A stretch of DNA of 64,000 nucleotides, taken from Pseudopedobacter sp038243635. GTDB taxonomy: Bacteria > Bacteroidota > Bacteroidia > Sphingobacteriales > Sphingobacteriaceae. Of the stretch, positions 8,714 through 17,587 are shown piece by piece. The stretch lies in the NCBI GenBank assembly GCA_038243635.1, contig JBBSQW010000006.1, positions 1-64,000 of the forward strand. Direction: 5' to 3'. The stretch's first letter is position 1. The number at the start of each line of letters is the position of its first letter. The translations under genes and the position numbers were made by a program. Under the pieces are notes generated by a model. It was not told the origin of the DNA. It ran no database searches and saw only the letters and a program-made list of their open reading frames with translations.

Positions 8714-8757
8714 AAACTATATTTTGTAGATTTGCAAACATCTTCAAAATATAGTTT
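8714..8757. promoter_or_regulatory. 13-bp perfect inverted repeat enclosing the glmS promoter box
   Basis: The arm 8714-8726 (AAACTATATTTTG) is exactly complementary to 8745-8757, with an 18-nt loop. The loop contains TAGATTTG (8727-8734), a TAnnTTTG promoter box. The second arm is followed by a T run that reaches the glmS ATG at 8763. The structure can end transcription of the DUF4270 gene, and it could also act as an operator or 5' hairpin for glmS. Confidence 0.65.
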
Positions 8758-8762
8758 TTTTT

Positions 8763-10604
8763 ATGTGCGGAATTGTTGGTTACATTGGTTTTAGGGATGC
8801 CTATCCTATCATCATTAAAGGATTACAACGTTTAGAATACAGAGGTTACGATAGCGCTGGAGTAGCATTGTTGAACCATTCGTCAGAGTTGAAAATTTAT
8901 AAAAAGGCGGGCAAAGTCGCTACGCTAGAAGACTTTGTAGAAGGAAAAGATCACTCTGGGTCGATTGGTATGGGGCATACCCGCTGGGCAACACACGGGC
9001 CACCGAACGACCAGAACTCTCATCCACACCAATCTGGTGACGAAAAATTAGCAATCATTCATAACGGTATCATTGAAAACTATGGTCCTTTAAAAGAAGA
9101 GTTAATTAGTCGTGGTCACGTTTTTAAGAGTGATACAGATACGGAAGTATTAATCCACTTAATTGAGGATATACGTAGAGAAGCAAAGATTAATTTACAG
9201 GAAGCGGTTCGTGAAGCGTTGAAGCAAGTTATTGGTGCTTACGCGATTGTAATCATGAGCAAAGAAGATCCTGAAATGCTAATTGCGGCTCGTAAGGGAA
9301 GTCCAATGGTAATTGGTGTTGGAGTAAACGAATATTTTATTGCTTCTGATGCTACGCCCATTGTAGAGTATACTAAAAACGTAATCTATTTGGATGATAA
9401 TGAGATTGCTTATCTTAAAACAGATGAGTTAGTGATCAGGTCAATTGATAATGAGATTAAAACGCCTTATGTACAGCAATTAGAGATTAAACTCGAAATG
9501 ATAGAAAAAGGTGGTTACGACCACTTTATGCTGAAAGAAATTTACGAACAACCGCGTTCTATCACAGAATGTATGCGTGGGCGTATTTATCCTTTAGAAG
9601 GTAAAATCAAGTTAGGTGGAATTAAAGATTATACTAAGAAATTCAAAAACGCCAATAGAATTATTATTGTTGCCTGTGGTACTTCGTGGCATGCGGGTTT
9701 GGTAGGGGAATATTTAATCGAAGAATATGCGAGAATACCGGTTGAGGTTGAGTATGCTTCGGAGTTTAGATACCGCAATCCTATTATAACAGAGAAAGAT
9801 ATTGTTATTGCGATATCACAATCTGGTGAAACTGCTGATACTATGGCCGCTATTGAAATGGCTAAAGCAAAAGGTGCAACAATTTTTGGAATATGTAACG
9901 TTGTTGGAGCCTCTATTCCTCGTTTATCTGATGCAGGAATCTATACACATGCCGGTCCAGAAATTGGCGTAGCATCAACCAAAGCTTTTACAGCACAAGT
10001 AACTGCTTTAACTTTATTGGCTTTTTATATGGCCGAGAAGAAAGGGACTTTACCGCAATCGAAATTGATTGCTTTGTTAAGCGAATTGGAGAGAATTCCA
10101 AGTATGGTAGAGAAAGCTTTAGAATCTGATAAAATGATTTTAGAGATTGCTAAGAAGTTTAAAGATTCAAGAAATGCACTCTTTTTAGGAAGGGGAAGCG
10201 GTTTCCCGGTGGCTTTAGAAGGAGCATTAAAACTGAAAGAGATTTCTTATATCCATGCAGAAGGATATCCGGCTGCGGAGATGAAACACGGTCCAATTGC
10301 GTTAATTGACGAAGAAATGCCAGTTATTGTAATTGCTACTAAAAATTCGTCTTACGAGAAAGTAATATCTAATATACAGGAAGTAAAAGCCAGGAAGGGA
10401 ATCGTTGTTGCAATTGTTACCGAAGGCGACACAGAAGTTGTTAAAATGGCTGATTATGCTATAGAAATACCCGCTAGCGACGAGGCGTTTTTGCCGCTTC
10501 TAGCTACCATTCCTCTGCAGCTATTGTCTTATCATATCGCGGTTTTAAGAGGTTGCAACGTGGATCAACCACGAAATCTTGCAAAGTCTGTAACGGTAGA
10601 ATAA
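8763..10604 (+). CDS. glmS: Glutamine--fructose-6-phosphate aminotransferase (isomerizing)
   Basis: 613 aa, full length. It makes glucosamine-6-phosphate, the first step to UDP-GlcNAc for peptidoglycan and lipopolysaccharide. Cys2 (MCGIVGYIG) is the glutaminase nucleophile after Met removal; the GHTRWATHG block and NHDG-like HNGIIENY follow. Two SIS domains fill about residues 285-425 and 455-600 (ACGTSWHAGLVGEY, SQSGETADTMAA, GRGSGFPVALEGALKLKE). The C-terminus NLAKSVTVE is the usual end. No glmS ribozyme is visible in the short leader. A strong terminator follows. Confidence 0.98.
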   Translation: MCGIVGYIGFRDAYPIIIKGLQRLEYRGYDSAGVALLNHSSELKIYKKAGKVATLEDFVEGKDHSGSIGMGHTRWATHGPPNDQNSHPHQSGDEKLAIIHNGIIENYGPLKEELISRGHVFKSDTDTEVLIHLIEDIRREAKINLQEAVREALKQVIGAYAIVIMSKEDPEMLIAARKGSPMVIGVGVNEYFIASDATPIVEYTKNVIYLDDNEIAYLKTDELVIRSIDNEIKTPYVQQLEIKLEMIEKGGYDHFMLKEIYEQPRSITECMRGRIYPLEGKIKLGGIKDYTKKFKNANRIIIVACGTSWHAGLVGEYLIEEYARIPVEVEYASEFRYRNPIITEKDIVIAISQSGETADTMAAIEMAKAKGATIFGICNVVGASIPRLSDAGIYTHAGPEIGVASTKAFTAQVTALTLLAFYMAEKKGTLPQSKLIALLSELERIPSMVEKALESDKMILEIAKKFKDSRNALFLGRGSGFPVALEGALKLKEISYIHAEGYPAAEMKHGPIALIDEEMPVIVIATKNSSYEKVISNIQEVKARKGIVVAIVTEGDTEVVKMADYAIEIPASDEAFLPLLATIPLQLLSYHIAVLRGCNVDQPRNLAKSVTVE

Positions 10605-10624
10605 GATAATGTATTAAATTAAAG

Positions 10625-10650
10625 AAAAGGAGGCATTGTCTCCTTTTTTT
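10625..10650 (+). terminator. Rho-independent terminator after glmS
   Basis: AAAAGGAG and CTCCTTTT form an 8-bp stem around a 7-nt loop, followed directly by a T run. It separates glmS from oxyR. Confidence 0.85.
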
Positions 10651-10693
10651 GTATACACAGCTTTTTTATAATAGAATTTATCTATTTTACAGC

Positions 10694-11626
10694 ATGACGA
10701 TTACCCAACTTGAATATGCTGTAGCGGTAGATACCTACCGTAGTTTTGTTTTAGCTGCAGAAAAATGCTTCGTAACACAGCCGACTTTAAGTATGCAAAT
10801 CCAAAAACTGGAAGAAAATTTGGGGGTTAAGTTGTTTGATAGGTCCAGACAGCCAATTACACCTACTGAGATTGGTGTCGAAATTATAGAGCAAGCAAGG
10901 ATATTGTTGCAAGAAAGCTTCAAAATAAAAGATATTATTGAAGAACGTAAAGGCGAAATAGGCGGTGAGCTTAAAATTGGAGTAATCCCCACGGTGGCGC
11001 CTTATTTAATTCCAAAAGTGATTGGGGGCTTTTTAGAAAAGTATCCAAAAATCCGTTTATCAATATCTGAGCTAACTACTGAGCACATTGTACAAAAAAT
11101 AAAAGTTGGTATTTTGGACTGCGGTATACTAGCAACGCCGCTTGATGAGGATTTTTTAGCGGAGCGTCCTGTTTATTATGAAAACTTTGTAAGCTATTTG
11201 ACTAAAAACAGCCCAATGTTTAAGAAGAAAGCGCTGACTACAAATGACTTGGATATAGATAATCTTTGGCTGTTAAACGAAGGACATTGTATGCGAAACC
11301 AAGTGCTAAACATTTGCCAGCACACTAAATCAAATCATCATAAGCTGAACTACAATACCGGAAGTATAGAAACACTGATCAAAATGGTGGATATAAATGA
11401 TGGCATTACCATATTGCCAGAACTTTCTTTACAGGATTTTTCTGTAAAACAAATGGATAGGGTGCGTTATTTTAAAAGCCCAGAACCAAGTCGCGAGATA
11501 AGCATCGTAACGCACAAAAACTTCATCAAAAAAAGAATGATTGATGCTTTGGAGGAAGAGATTTTACAGGCGATCCCAAAGAGAATGAAGAGTAAGAAAA
11601 AGAAAGCGGTAATTGCTATTGTTTAA
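10694..11626 (+). CDS. oxyR: OxyR-type LysR regulator (hydrogen peroxide sensor)
   Basis: 310 aa from the ATG at 10694 (MTITQLEYAVAVDTY), the standard OxyR N-terminus; the frame is open further upstream from a TTG at 10649, but that would cross the glmS terminator. The LysR helix-turn-helix covers about residues 1-60 (CFVTQPTLSMQIQKLEENLG). The two redox cysteines fall at residues 199 and 208 (GHCMRNQVLNIC), the same positions as the C199-C208 pair of E. coli OxyR, so peroxide sensing is well supported. Its targets cannot be seen here. Confidence 0.93.
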   Translation: MTITQLEYAVAVDTYRSFVLAAEKCFVTQPTLSMQIQKLEENLGVKLFDRSRQPITPTEIGVEIIEQARILLQESFKIKDIIEERKGEIGGELKIGVIPTVAPYLIPKVIGGFLEKYPKIRLSISELTTEHIVQKIKVGILDCGILATPLDEDFLAERPVYYENFVSYLTKNSPMFKKKALTTNDLDIDNLWLLNEGHCMRNQVLNICQHTKSNHHKLNYNTGSIETLIKMVDINDGITILPELSLQDFSVKQMDRVRYFKSPEPSREISIVTHKNFIKKRMIDALEEEILQAIPKRMKSKKKKAVIAIV

Positions 11627-11629
11627 TCG

Positions 11630-12523
11630 CTAAATAAAGGAAAGCATCGAACTTTTTTCGCCGATTTCTAATTTAACGTTTCTACCTAAAACTAAAGCTC
11701 TATTATCAGGCAGGTGACCTGCCGGGAAATTGAAACCTACCGGAAAATCATATTTGGAAACTATCGAATTGATAATTTCGTTTACCGAATAACCGAATGG
11801 TGGATCGTCCTGCTTGATGTTAGTAAATCCACCTACTATTAAGCCTTTTAAATTTTTAAATTTACTAGCTCTGTGTAAAGTGCGAATCATCCGGTCAATC
11901 ACATAGGCATATTCTCCAACATCCTCAATAAAAAGAATCTTATCGTTATAATCTATATCATTGTTGGAGTTTATACAGGCAGTCAATAGTGTTAAGTTTC
12001 CCCCTATTAATTCTCCTTCACTTAACCCTTTTCTATTAAAAGTAGTTGCAGGAAAATTATAAATTATAGTTTCCCCAAAAAGTGCTTTTTTTAGACTTTC
12101 TAAGCCTTCTTTTGAACTATCAGAGATAGTGGAAGGCATTTGTGCATGTAAACTTTGCAGGCCCATTTTTTGCAATTGCATATGAAAAACGGTGATGTCG
12201 CTAAAGCCAATAATCCATTTTGGGTTTTGGACTAATGGTGTCCAGTCGATGTCGTCCACAATCCGTATACACCCGTAACCACCTCTTGCTGCAATAATTG
12301 CTTTTACGTCTTCATCGTTGATAAACTTTTGCATATCCTCGGCTCTCAACTTATCCGTTCCAGAAAATTGGTAATGCACTGCGTTAACAGTTTCGCCCAA
12401 AACAACTTCTAATCCCCAGGATTCTAACAATGCGATTGCATTCGTCATTGAGGATTTTAAACTTTTAGCCGGACAGGTAATGGCTATTTTATCTCCTTTT
12501 TTTAAGTACGGCGGACGTATCAT
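11630..12523 (-). CDS. ldcA: LD-carboxypeptidase (peptidase family S66)
   Basis: 297 aa. It removes the terminal D-alanine from tetrapeptide muropeptides during peptidoglycan recycling. The nucleophile Ser108 lies in IIGFSDITVFH; FIEDVGEYAYVIDRMI supplies the Glu and FNFPAGHLPDNRALVLG the His of the Ser-Glu-His triad. The start MIRPPYLKKGDKIAI is typical. It is convergent with oxyR (3 nt apart) and lies 1 nt downstream of the nucleotidyltransferase gene, so it may be read from the same promoter as that pair. Confidence 0.92.
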   Translation of the reverse strand: MIRPPYLKKGDKIAITCPAKSLKSSMTNAIALLESWGLEVVLGETVNAVHYQFSGTDKLRAEDMQKFINDEDVKAIIAARGGYGCIRIVDDIDWTPLVQNPKWIIGFSDITVFHMQLQKMGLQSLHAQMPSTISDSSKEGLESLKKALFGETIIYNFPATTFNRKGLSEGELIGGNLTLLTACINSNNDIDYNDKILFIEDVGEYAYVIDRMIRTLHRASKFKNLKGLIVGGFTNIKQDDPPFGYSVNEIINSIVSKYDFPVGFNFPAGHLPDNRALVLGRNVKLEIGEKSSMLSFI

Positions 12524-12524
12524 T

Positions 12525-12965
12525 TTATAAATGTTCTAAATCATTCAAATCCTTATATCTCCCAGCCGCTTTTTTAGCTTTTATTAAATCCTGATAGGAA
12601 ATAAGGGTTACGTCCAGCCCTTCTATATCTACTATATTTGAGTCTTTTATTGATTCTGTGAACACCAAGCCTTTGCAGCTTGTCATTAAGTCAATTCCGT
12701 ATGGAGGTTTGCCGTATGAAAAAACTTCATTTTCTATACTCATAAAATCATTTAATGGCATAACAGGCAGACCAAAAAGTAGAAAAGCTGTTTTTATATT
12801 CTTATAATTAATTTTCGATCTATTTACCCAAATATCCATATCGCCAGTCGATCTAGGGTAACCGTGTAATATGACAGAATATCCGCCTACTAAAATGTAT
12901 TCAACCTTATTTAAGTTTAAAGCTTCGATAAATTCCCTGAAATCATCATTAAAAATATTACCCAT
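12525..12965 (-). CDS. Nucleotidyltransferase-fold protein (DUF6036/AbiEii-like)
   Basis: 146 aa. The pattern LVGGYSVILHGYPRSTGDMDIWV is the nucleotidyltransferase fold motif G-[GY]-S...D-x-D, so metal and nucleotide binding are plausible. The C-terminal part ends in a short helix rich in Lys and Asp (AAGRYKDLNDLEHL), as in the DUF6036 and AbiEii-like families that often appear in toxin-antitoxin or accessory cassettes. It overlaps the small gene upstream by 8 nt. The activity (toxin or housekeeping modifier) is not known. Confidence 0.75.
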   Translation of the reverse strand: MGNIFNDDFREFIEALNLNKVEYILVGGYSVILHGYPRSTGDMDIWVNRSKINYKNIKTAFLLFGLPVMPLNDFMSIENEVFSYGKPPYGIDLMTSCKGLVFTESIKDSNIVDIEGLDVTLISYQDLIKAKKAAGRYKDLNDLEHL

Positions 12966-13155
12966 TTCTTTTTATAATGGCAGTTAAAGTTTTCTGCATT
13001 TTAGGTTCAGGCTTTCCAACTAAACCAAAAGATATTTTTATCATTTGATTAGCCGCTTCTAGTCTTTCAGCATATGATTTCGATTGCCAGTAATCTTTCT
13101 GCAAATCAGCTTCTTTAAAGGAATTAATTTTATAAGCGGTTTTATCAAATTTCAT
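12958..13155 (-). CDS. Small protein paired with the nucleotidyltransferase (possible antitoxin)
   Basis: 65 aa, charged and mainly helical, with the core KSYAERLEAANQMIKISFG. It lacks a signal peptide or membrane segment. It overlaps the nucleotidyltransferase gene by 8 nt, so translation is coupled, and it looks like the small partner of a two-gene module seen in many Bacteroidota. A TAnnTTTG box lies 5 nt before the ATG. I do not recognise a named family. Confidence 0.65.
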   Translation of the reverse strand: MKFDKTAYKINSFKEADLQKDYWQSKSYAERLEAANQMIKISFGLVGKPEPKMQKTLTAIIKRNG

Positions 13156-13160
13156 TTCAC

Positions 13161-13168
13161 CAAATATA
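13161..13168 (-). promoter_or_regulatory. -7 box abutting the small-protein/nucleotidyltransferase operon
   Basis: The minus strand reads TATATTTG, a full TAnnTTTG match, 5 nt before the ATG at 13155. Confidence 0.55.
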
Positions 13169-13190
13169 ATCAGAATAGATTTGTATCAAT

Positions 13191-13198
13191 TATCTTTG
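13191..13198 (+). promoter_or_regulatory. -7 box upstream of metG
   Basis: TATCTTTG matches TAnnTTTG, 31 nt before the metG start. A second match, TAGATTTG, lies at 13176-13183. The two are in the divergent spacer with the nucleotidyltransferase pair. Confidence 0.5.
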
Positions 13199-13229
13199 CA
13201 AATTAATAAAACAACCCAAACATTTAGTT

Positions 13230-15293
13230 TTGACTAATAAAAATTATAAAAGATATACCATAACGTCTGCCTTACCTTACGCAAACGGACCTTTACATAT
13301 CGGCCATTTAGCAGGGGCTTATTTGCCTGCTGATATTTTTGTAAGGCATCTGCGCTTGCAGCAAAAAGATGTAATTTACGTTTGCGGATCTGACGAACAT
13401 GGCGCCGCAATCACTATAAAAGCTAAAAAGGAAGGCACTACGCCACAAGCAATCATAGACCAATATCATCATCAAATTAAAAAGAGTTTCGAAGATTTTG
13501 GGATTGCTTTTGATATTTATCACCGTACGTCTGCACCTATTCATCACGATTTATCGAAAGAGTTTTTCCTGAACCTTTATGAGAAGGGAGAGTTTATAGA
13601 AAAATTTTCTGATCAGTACTTTGATGAAGAATTTCAGCAGTTTTTAGCCGATCGTTACATTATTGGCACTTGCCCTAATTGTGGAAACGACAATGCTTAC
13701 GGCGACCAATGCGAGAAATGCGGAACTTCGCTAAGTCCAACAGAGCTAATTAATCCACGGTCTACTTTAAGTGGAAACCACCCAGTTTTAAAGCCCACTA
13801 AACATTGGTATTTGCCTTTAGATAAATACCAGCCTTGGTTGGAAGAGTGGTTATTAGAAGGCAAAAAAGATATTTGGAAAACTAATGTTTACGGTCAGTG
13901 TAGCTCTTGGTTAAAACAAGGTTTACAGCCGCGTTCTATGACACGTGATTTGGATTGGGGTATTGATGTGCCATTAATGGAAGCTGAAGGTAAAAAGCTT
14001 TATGTGTGGCTAGATGCGCCAATTGGATATATTTCTGCTACTAAGCAATGGGCTATTGATAATGGTAAAGATTGGCAACAGTATTGGAAAAAGCAGAAAA
14101 ACGAAGAGGATAATTCTTGCTTAATTCACTTTATAGGTAAAGACAATATTGTTTTTCATTGCATTACGTTTCCATCTATATTGAATGCGCATGGCGATTA
14201 TATTTTGCCAGAACATGTGCCTGCAAATGAATTTTTGAACCTAGAAGGTGATAAACTGTCTACATCTAGAAACCATGCGGTTTGGTTGCATGAATATTTG
14301 GAAGAATTTCCCGGCAAGCAGGATGAATTACGGTATGTGCTAACTTCTATTATGCCGGAAACTAGCGATAGTGAGTTTACTTGGAAAGACTACCAAGCCC
14401 GTGTAAATAACGAGTTGGTAGCTATTTTAGGGAACTTTGTGAATCGAGTGATGATTTTGATGCACAAATACTTTGATGGAAAAGTATTGGGCGGAGAAAA
14501 TTTGAAAGACGAAACTTTAGCGGAGCATATTAAAACCGCTTATGCCGATATTGACAAGCACTTAACTGATTTTAAGTTTAGAAATGCTATTTCATCACTA
14601 ATGGATGTAGCAAGATTAGGGAATAAATACCTGACGGAAAAAGAGCCTTGGAAAACTTTTAAGGAAAACCCGGAAGAAACCCGAGAAGTTTTACAAAACT
14701 GTTTATACATTATTGCGCATTTAACTATTCTTTCACAACCATTTTTACCGCATGCGAGTAAAAAATTAGCCGCTATGCTTAACCTATCTACGGAAGATAA
14801 AAGCTATGATGAAGTAATTTCATTTGCCGATGGACATCAGCTTAACCCCGCGAGTTTATTGTTCGAAAAAGTGGAAGATGAGCAAGTAGAAAAGCAGTTA
14901 GCTAAGCTGGATGCTAAAAAGGAAGAAGCAAAGGCGGCAAATCCTCCAGCGCTTACACCAGCCAAAGATAACATCACCTTTGATGATTTTACATTATTGG
15001 ATATAAGAACAGGCAAAATATTAACTGCAGAAAAGGTAGCGAAAACTAAAAAGTTATTAAAGCTTACGGTTGATACGGGTTTAGATCAAAGAACCGTAGT
15101 TTCTGGGATTGCTGAGTTTTTTACGCCAGAAAGCATTGTTGGTCAGCAAGTAAGTATTTTAATTAACTTGGAACCACGAGAAATTAAAGGAATTCTTTCA
15201 CAAGGGATGATTTTAATGGCAGAAAATTCAGATGGAAAACTTACTTTTGTCGCTCCTAAAGAAGAGTTCGGAGTTGGAAGTGTGGTGAGGTAA
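13230..15293 (+). CDS. metG: Methionyl-tRNA synthetase
   Basis: 687 aa class I synthetase. The HIGH motif is at residues 23-26 (GPLHIGHLAGAY). A zinc knuckle CPNCG...CEKCG lies near residue 150. The KMSKS loop is the variant KLSTS near residue 343. The last 100 residues form an appended tRNA-binding domain (FTLLDIRTGKILTAEKV to GVGSVVR), as in many Bacteroidota. The start is TTG at 13230; no ATG occurs before the catalytic core. A tRNA-Arg gene follows 22 nt after the stop. Confidence 0.97.
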   Translation: MTNKNYKRYTITSALPYANGPLHIGHLAGAYLPADIFVRHLRLQQKDVIYVCGSDEHGAAITIKAKKEGTTPQAIIDQYHHQIKKSFEDFGIAFDIYHRTSAPIHHDLSKEFFLNLYEKGEFIEKFSDQYFDEEFQQFLADRYIIGTCPNCGNDNAYGDQCEKCGTSLSPTELINPRSTLSGNHPVLKPTKHWYLPLDKYQPWLEEWLLEGKKDIWKTNVYGQCSSWLKQGLQPRSMTRDLDWGIDVPLMEAEGKKLYVWLDAPIGYISATKQWAIDNGKDWQQYWKKQKNEEDNSCLIHFIGKDNIVFHCITFPSILNAHGDYILPEHVPANEFLNLEGDKLSTSRNHAVWLHEYLEEFPGKQDELRYVLTSIMPETSDSEFTWKDYQARVNNELVAILGNFVNRVMILMHKYFDGKVLGGENLKDETLAEHIKTAYADIDKHLTDFKFRNAISSLMDVARLGNKYLTEKEPWKTFKENPEETREVLQNCLYIIAHLTILSQPFLPHASKKLAAMLNLSTEDKSYDEVISFADGHQLNPASLLFEKVEDEQVEKQLAKLDAKKEEAKAANPPALTPAKDNITFDDFTLLDIRTGKILTAEKVAKTKKLLKLTVDTGLDQRTVVSGIAEFFTPESIVGQQVSILINLEPREIKGILSQGMILMAENSDGKLTFVAPKEEFGVGSVVR

Positions 15294-15315
15294 AACAAAA
15301 CTTTTTTAGAATATT

Positions 15316-15387
15316 GGTCCCGTAGTTCAACGGATAGAATAGAAGTTTCCTAAACTTTAGATATGAGTTCGATTCTCGTCGGGACCA
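15316..15387 (+). tRNA. tRNA-Arg (anticodon CCT)
   Basis: A 72-nt cloverleaf can be drawn. The acceptor GGTCCCG pairs with CGGGACC, followed by discriminator A. The D stem is GTTC/GAAT. The anticodon stem GAAGT/ACTTT holds loop TTCCTAA, giving anticodon CCT (reads AGG). The T arm is ATGAG-TTCGATT-CTCGT. The 3' CCA is not encoded. Confidence 0.95.
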
Positions 15388-15782
15388 CTTTTATACCAAT
15401 TCAATTGAGTAAAACAGGTATTCTGAATAGGGATAGCTGTTTCTGTTTTAGCTTAATAATGAAATTTGATTGTCCGACAACTAACGCGACACCCGATTTT
15501 ATGGTATTCTCGGGACGAAATGATCACAAAATAGCAAAACTTAGTCCAATTTAAGAGAATTAGATTGTTAAGACAGGATTTTGAAGAAGCTATCAGCTTG
15601 TGTTTTTAAGTCTAAAAAATCTTAATCAAAGCCGAAGAATATTTTGAGGGATTACAAATTGAGATTAATTATATAGTATAAAATTAGACAGAGGAGATTT
15701 TCGAATAATTGCTTTTTAATATTTAGTCGGATAATTCAATGTTAGTTATTTTTTACAAACTGCAAAGTTTACAAACCATTAG
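15388..15782. other. Intergenic region after tRNA-Arg
   Basis: No convincing gene is found in these 395 bp. TAAAACAG near 15411 and CTGTTTTA near 15447 are complementary and could form a hairpin after the tRNA. The rest is AT-rich and of unknown role; it lies between a tRNA and a gene that looks acquired. Confidence 0.4.
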
Positions 15783-16898
15783 ATGAGATCTAACCTAACA
15801 AATGCGATGGCCACCAAGCCACATTACCCTATATTAGATGGCCTTCGTGGTGTTGCAGCCATAATTGTTGTAACATTTCACTTAGCAGAGCCATTTTCAA
15901 CAGGTAATTTAGATAAAATGGTTAACCACGGCTATTTGGCTGTGGATTTTTTCTTTTTGTTATCAGGTTTTGTGATTGGCTATGCTTACGACGATCGCTG
16001 GAATAAAATAACTGTTGGCAATTTTTTTAAACGCCGTATCATACGCCTTCAACCATTAGTGATTTTGGGTATGACCCTCGGCGCCATCGGGTTCTATTTT
16101 ACGGATTCAACAATATGGCCGCTTATTCACACTATTCCCGTTTGGAAGATGCTGCTTGTGATGCTGGTTGGTTATACTATTTTGCCAGTACCATTATCAC
16201 TTGATATACGCGGTTGGGAAGAGATGCATCCCCTTAACAGTGTGGGATGGTCATTGTTCTTTGAGTACATTGCTAACATACTTTATGCGGTTTGGATCAG
16301 GAAATTTTCTATAATGGCGCTAAGTATTTTGGTAGGCATTGCCGCTCTTGCGCTCACACACCTTGCAATAACAAATGGCGACGTCAGCGGCGGTTGGACA
16401 TTTAATGTGGAACAGGTACGCATTGGGTTTACCCGCACTATGTACCCGTTCTTTGCTGGTCTGTTACTTTCGCGTATAGCTAAACCGACTCGCATTAAAA
16501 ATGCCTTTTTATGGTGCAGCATTTTATTAGCCATCGTACTTTACATGCCTCGAATTGGCGGTGCGGAGCATTTGTGGATGAACGGGATTTATGACTCAAT
16601 TTGCATTATTATCGTTTTCCCATTTATAGTATATCTTGGCGCCAGTGGTGTGATGCAAACCCGCGGAGAAAACAGGATATGCAAATTTTTAGGCGATATA
16701 TCTTATCCGCTTTACATGGTACATTATCCGTTAGTCTATTTTTATGTAGCGTGGATCAGCAATAATAAAGGAATGACAATGACGCAAGCGTGGCCTTATG
16801 CATTACTTATTTTAATAGGTGGGATCGTTTTGGCCTATGCTGCATTGAAATGGTATGATGAACCTGTCCGAAAATGGTTGCGGAAAAAGCTTGCGTAA
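15783..16898 (+). CDS. Acyltransferase 3 family membrane protein
   Basis: 371 aa with about ten membrane segments. The N-terminal block YPILDGLRGVAAIIVVTFHL holds the family Arg and His (RG...H), followed by GYLAVDFFFLLSGFVI, the second hallmark of PF01757 O-acyltransferases. Such enzymes acetylate or succinylate cell-surface sugars from acyl-CoA; the acceptor here is unknown. The gene is alone, stands next to tRNA-Arg, and reads as more GC-rich than its neighbours, which suggests horizontal gain. The start could also be the Met at residue 9. Confidence 0.88.
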   Translation: MRSNLTNAMATKPHYPILDGLRGVAAIIVVTFHLAEPFSTGNLDKMVNHGYLAVDFFFLLSGFVIGYAYDDRWNKITVGNFFKRRIIRLQPLVILGMTLGAIGFYFTDSTIWPLIHTIPVWKMLLVMLVGYTILPVPLSLDIRGWEEMHPLNSVGWSLFFEYIANILYAVWIRKFSIMALSILVGIAALALTHLAITNGDVSGGWTFNVEQVRIGFTRTMYPFFAGLLLSRIAKPTRIKNAFLWCSILLAIVLYMPRIGGAEHLWMNGIYDSICIIIVFPFIVYLGASGVMQTRGENRICKFLGDISYPLYMVHYPLVYFYVAWISNNKGMTMTQAWPYALLILIGGIVLAYAALKWYDEPVRKWLRKKLA

Positions 16899-17077
16899 AG
16901 TTGGAATAATGTGGTAACTAAGCAATAGTTATAATAAAATCATGAGCGTTGATCTTTTATTGAGGATTCAAATATTTGTATATCTCAGCAATTCTGATTA
17001 AAAATTAGTTTTTTGAGAAAAGTAGCATTTATTTCAATCAATTGATTTTACGCTAAAAAATTGCTTTAGCTATTTTG

Positions 17078-17298
17078 TTAAGAAACCCTTGTTGATACAA
17101 ATTTTTTTTGAATTCTATAAGTAAGGAGCTTACTTTTAACTTTATCAAGAATGTTTTTAGCATCTTTTAGGGAATCATATTTGTTAATCAGCTCTTTAGC
17201 AATCTTTCTTGGTGAAGTTCTTAAATACATTTGGTCAACACTAATTCGACAAACTTTTCAGCTTTCGTTAAATAACGATAATGTTGTTGCTTGTACTT
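17078..17298 (-). pseudogene. Decayed small helical ORF
   Basis: On the minus strand an ORF from ATG 17230 to a TAA at 17078 encodes 50 residues (MYLRTSPRKIAKELINKYDS then KDAKNILDKVKSKLL). A second frame just upstream (17229-17298) continues in the same style (RYLTKAEKFVELVLT), as if one frameshift joined them. The pieces read like the C-terminal part of a charged helical protein that has decayed. No family is recognised, and it may be chance. Confidence 0.3.
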
Positions 17299-17475
17299 CT
17301 AGGTGCTGAAACCTTTTTTCATGATTTCTTCGCGACCATGTAGAAGCGGCCGTTCAGCGATTTTTATGCGTTTAACCCGAGAAAATTATGTTACACTCGT
17401 TAAAGCTGGAAAGATTGGAAAATCAATTCCGTTTCCTCAGAATACAAATAAAAAAACCACATGCAGATTAACCCT

Positions 17476-17517
17476 AAAAAACAGGCTGTTTCTTAACCGG
17501 AAGCGGCCTGCTTTTTT
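17476..17517 (+). terminator. Terminator-like hairpin in the gene-poor region
   Basis: A run of A, then CAGGC pairing with GCCTG (17482-17486 with 17506-17510), then a T run. It has no obvious gene to terminate on the plus strand. Confidence 0.4.
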
Positions 17518-17587
17518 ATAAAACCTCCTTGGTAAAGTTATTGCTTAGTATTTGTTCGCTAATGATGACGGCGGAAAATAGAAAATT

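Larger units (their letters stand above)
16899..17587. other. Gene-poor 690-bp region
   Basis: Apart from the possible decayed ORF (17078-17298), no gene is supported here. A 10-nt word, GAAGCGGCC, occurs near 17342 and again near 17500. A terminator-like hairpin lies at the right end. Confidence 0.4.

Noticed and set aside
8692..8762. glmS ribozyme
   Set aside because: The leader after the promoter box is only about 25 nt and lacks the ribozyme core.
15504..15520. Text ATTCTCG-GGGAC similar to the 3' end of tRNA-Arg, as a possible attachment site
   Set aside because: Two bases are missing and the match is only 12 nt without flanking agreement. It is too short to call an att site.
17303..17521. 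72-codon plus-strand ORF in the gene-poor region
   Set aside because: Low-complexity basic sequence that runs through a terminator-like hairpin; no family pattern and no start signals.
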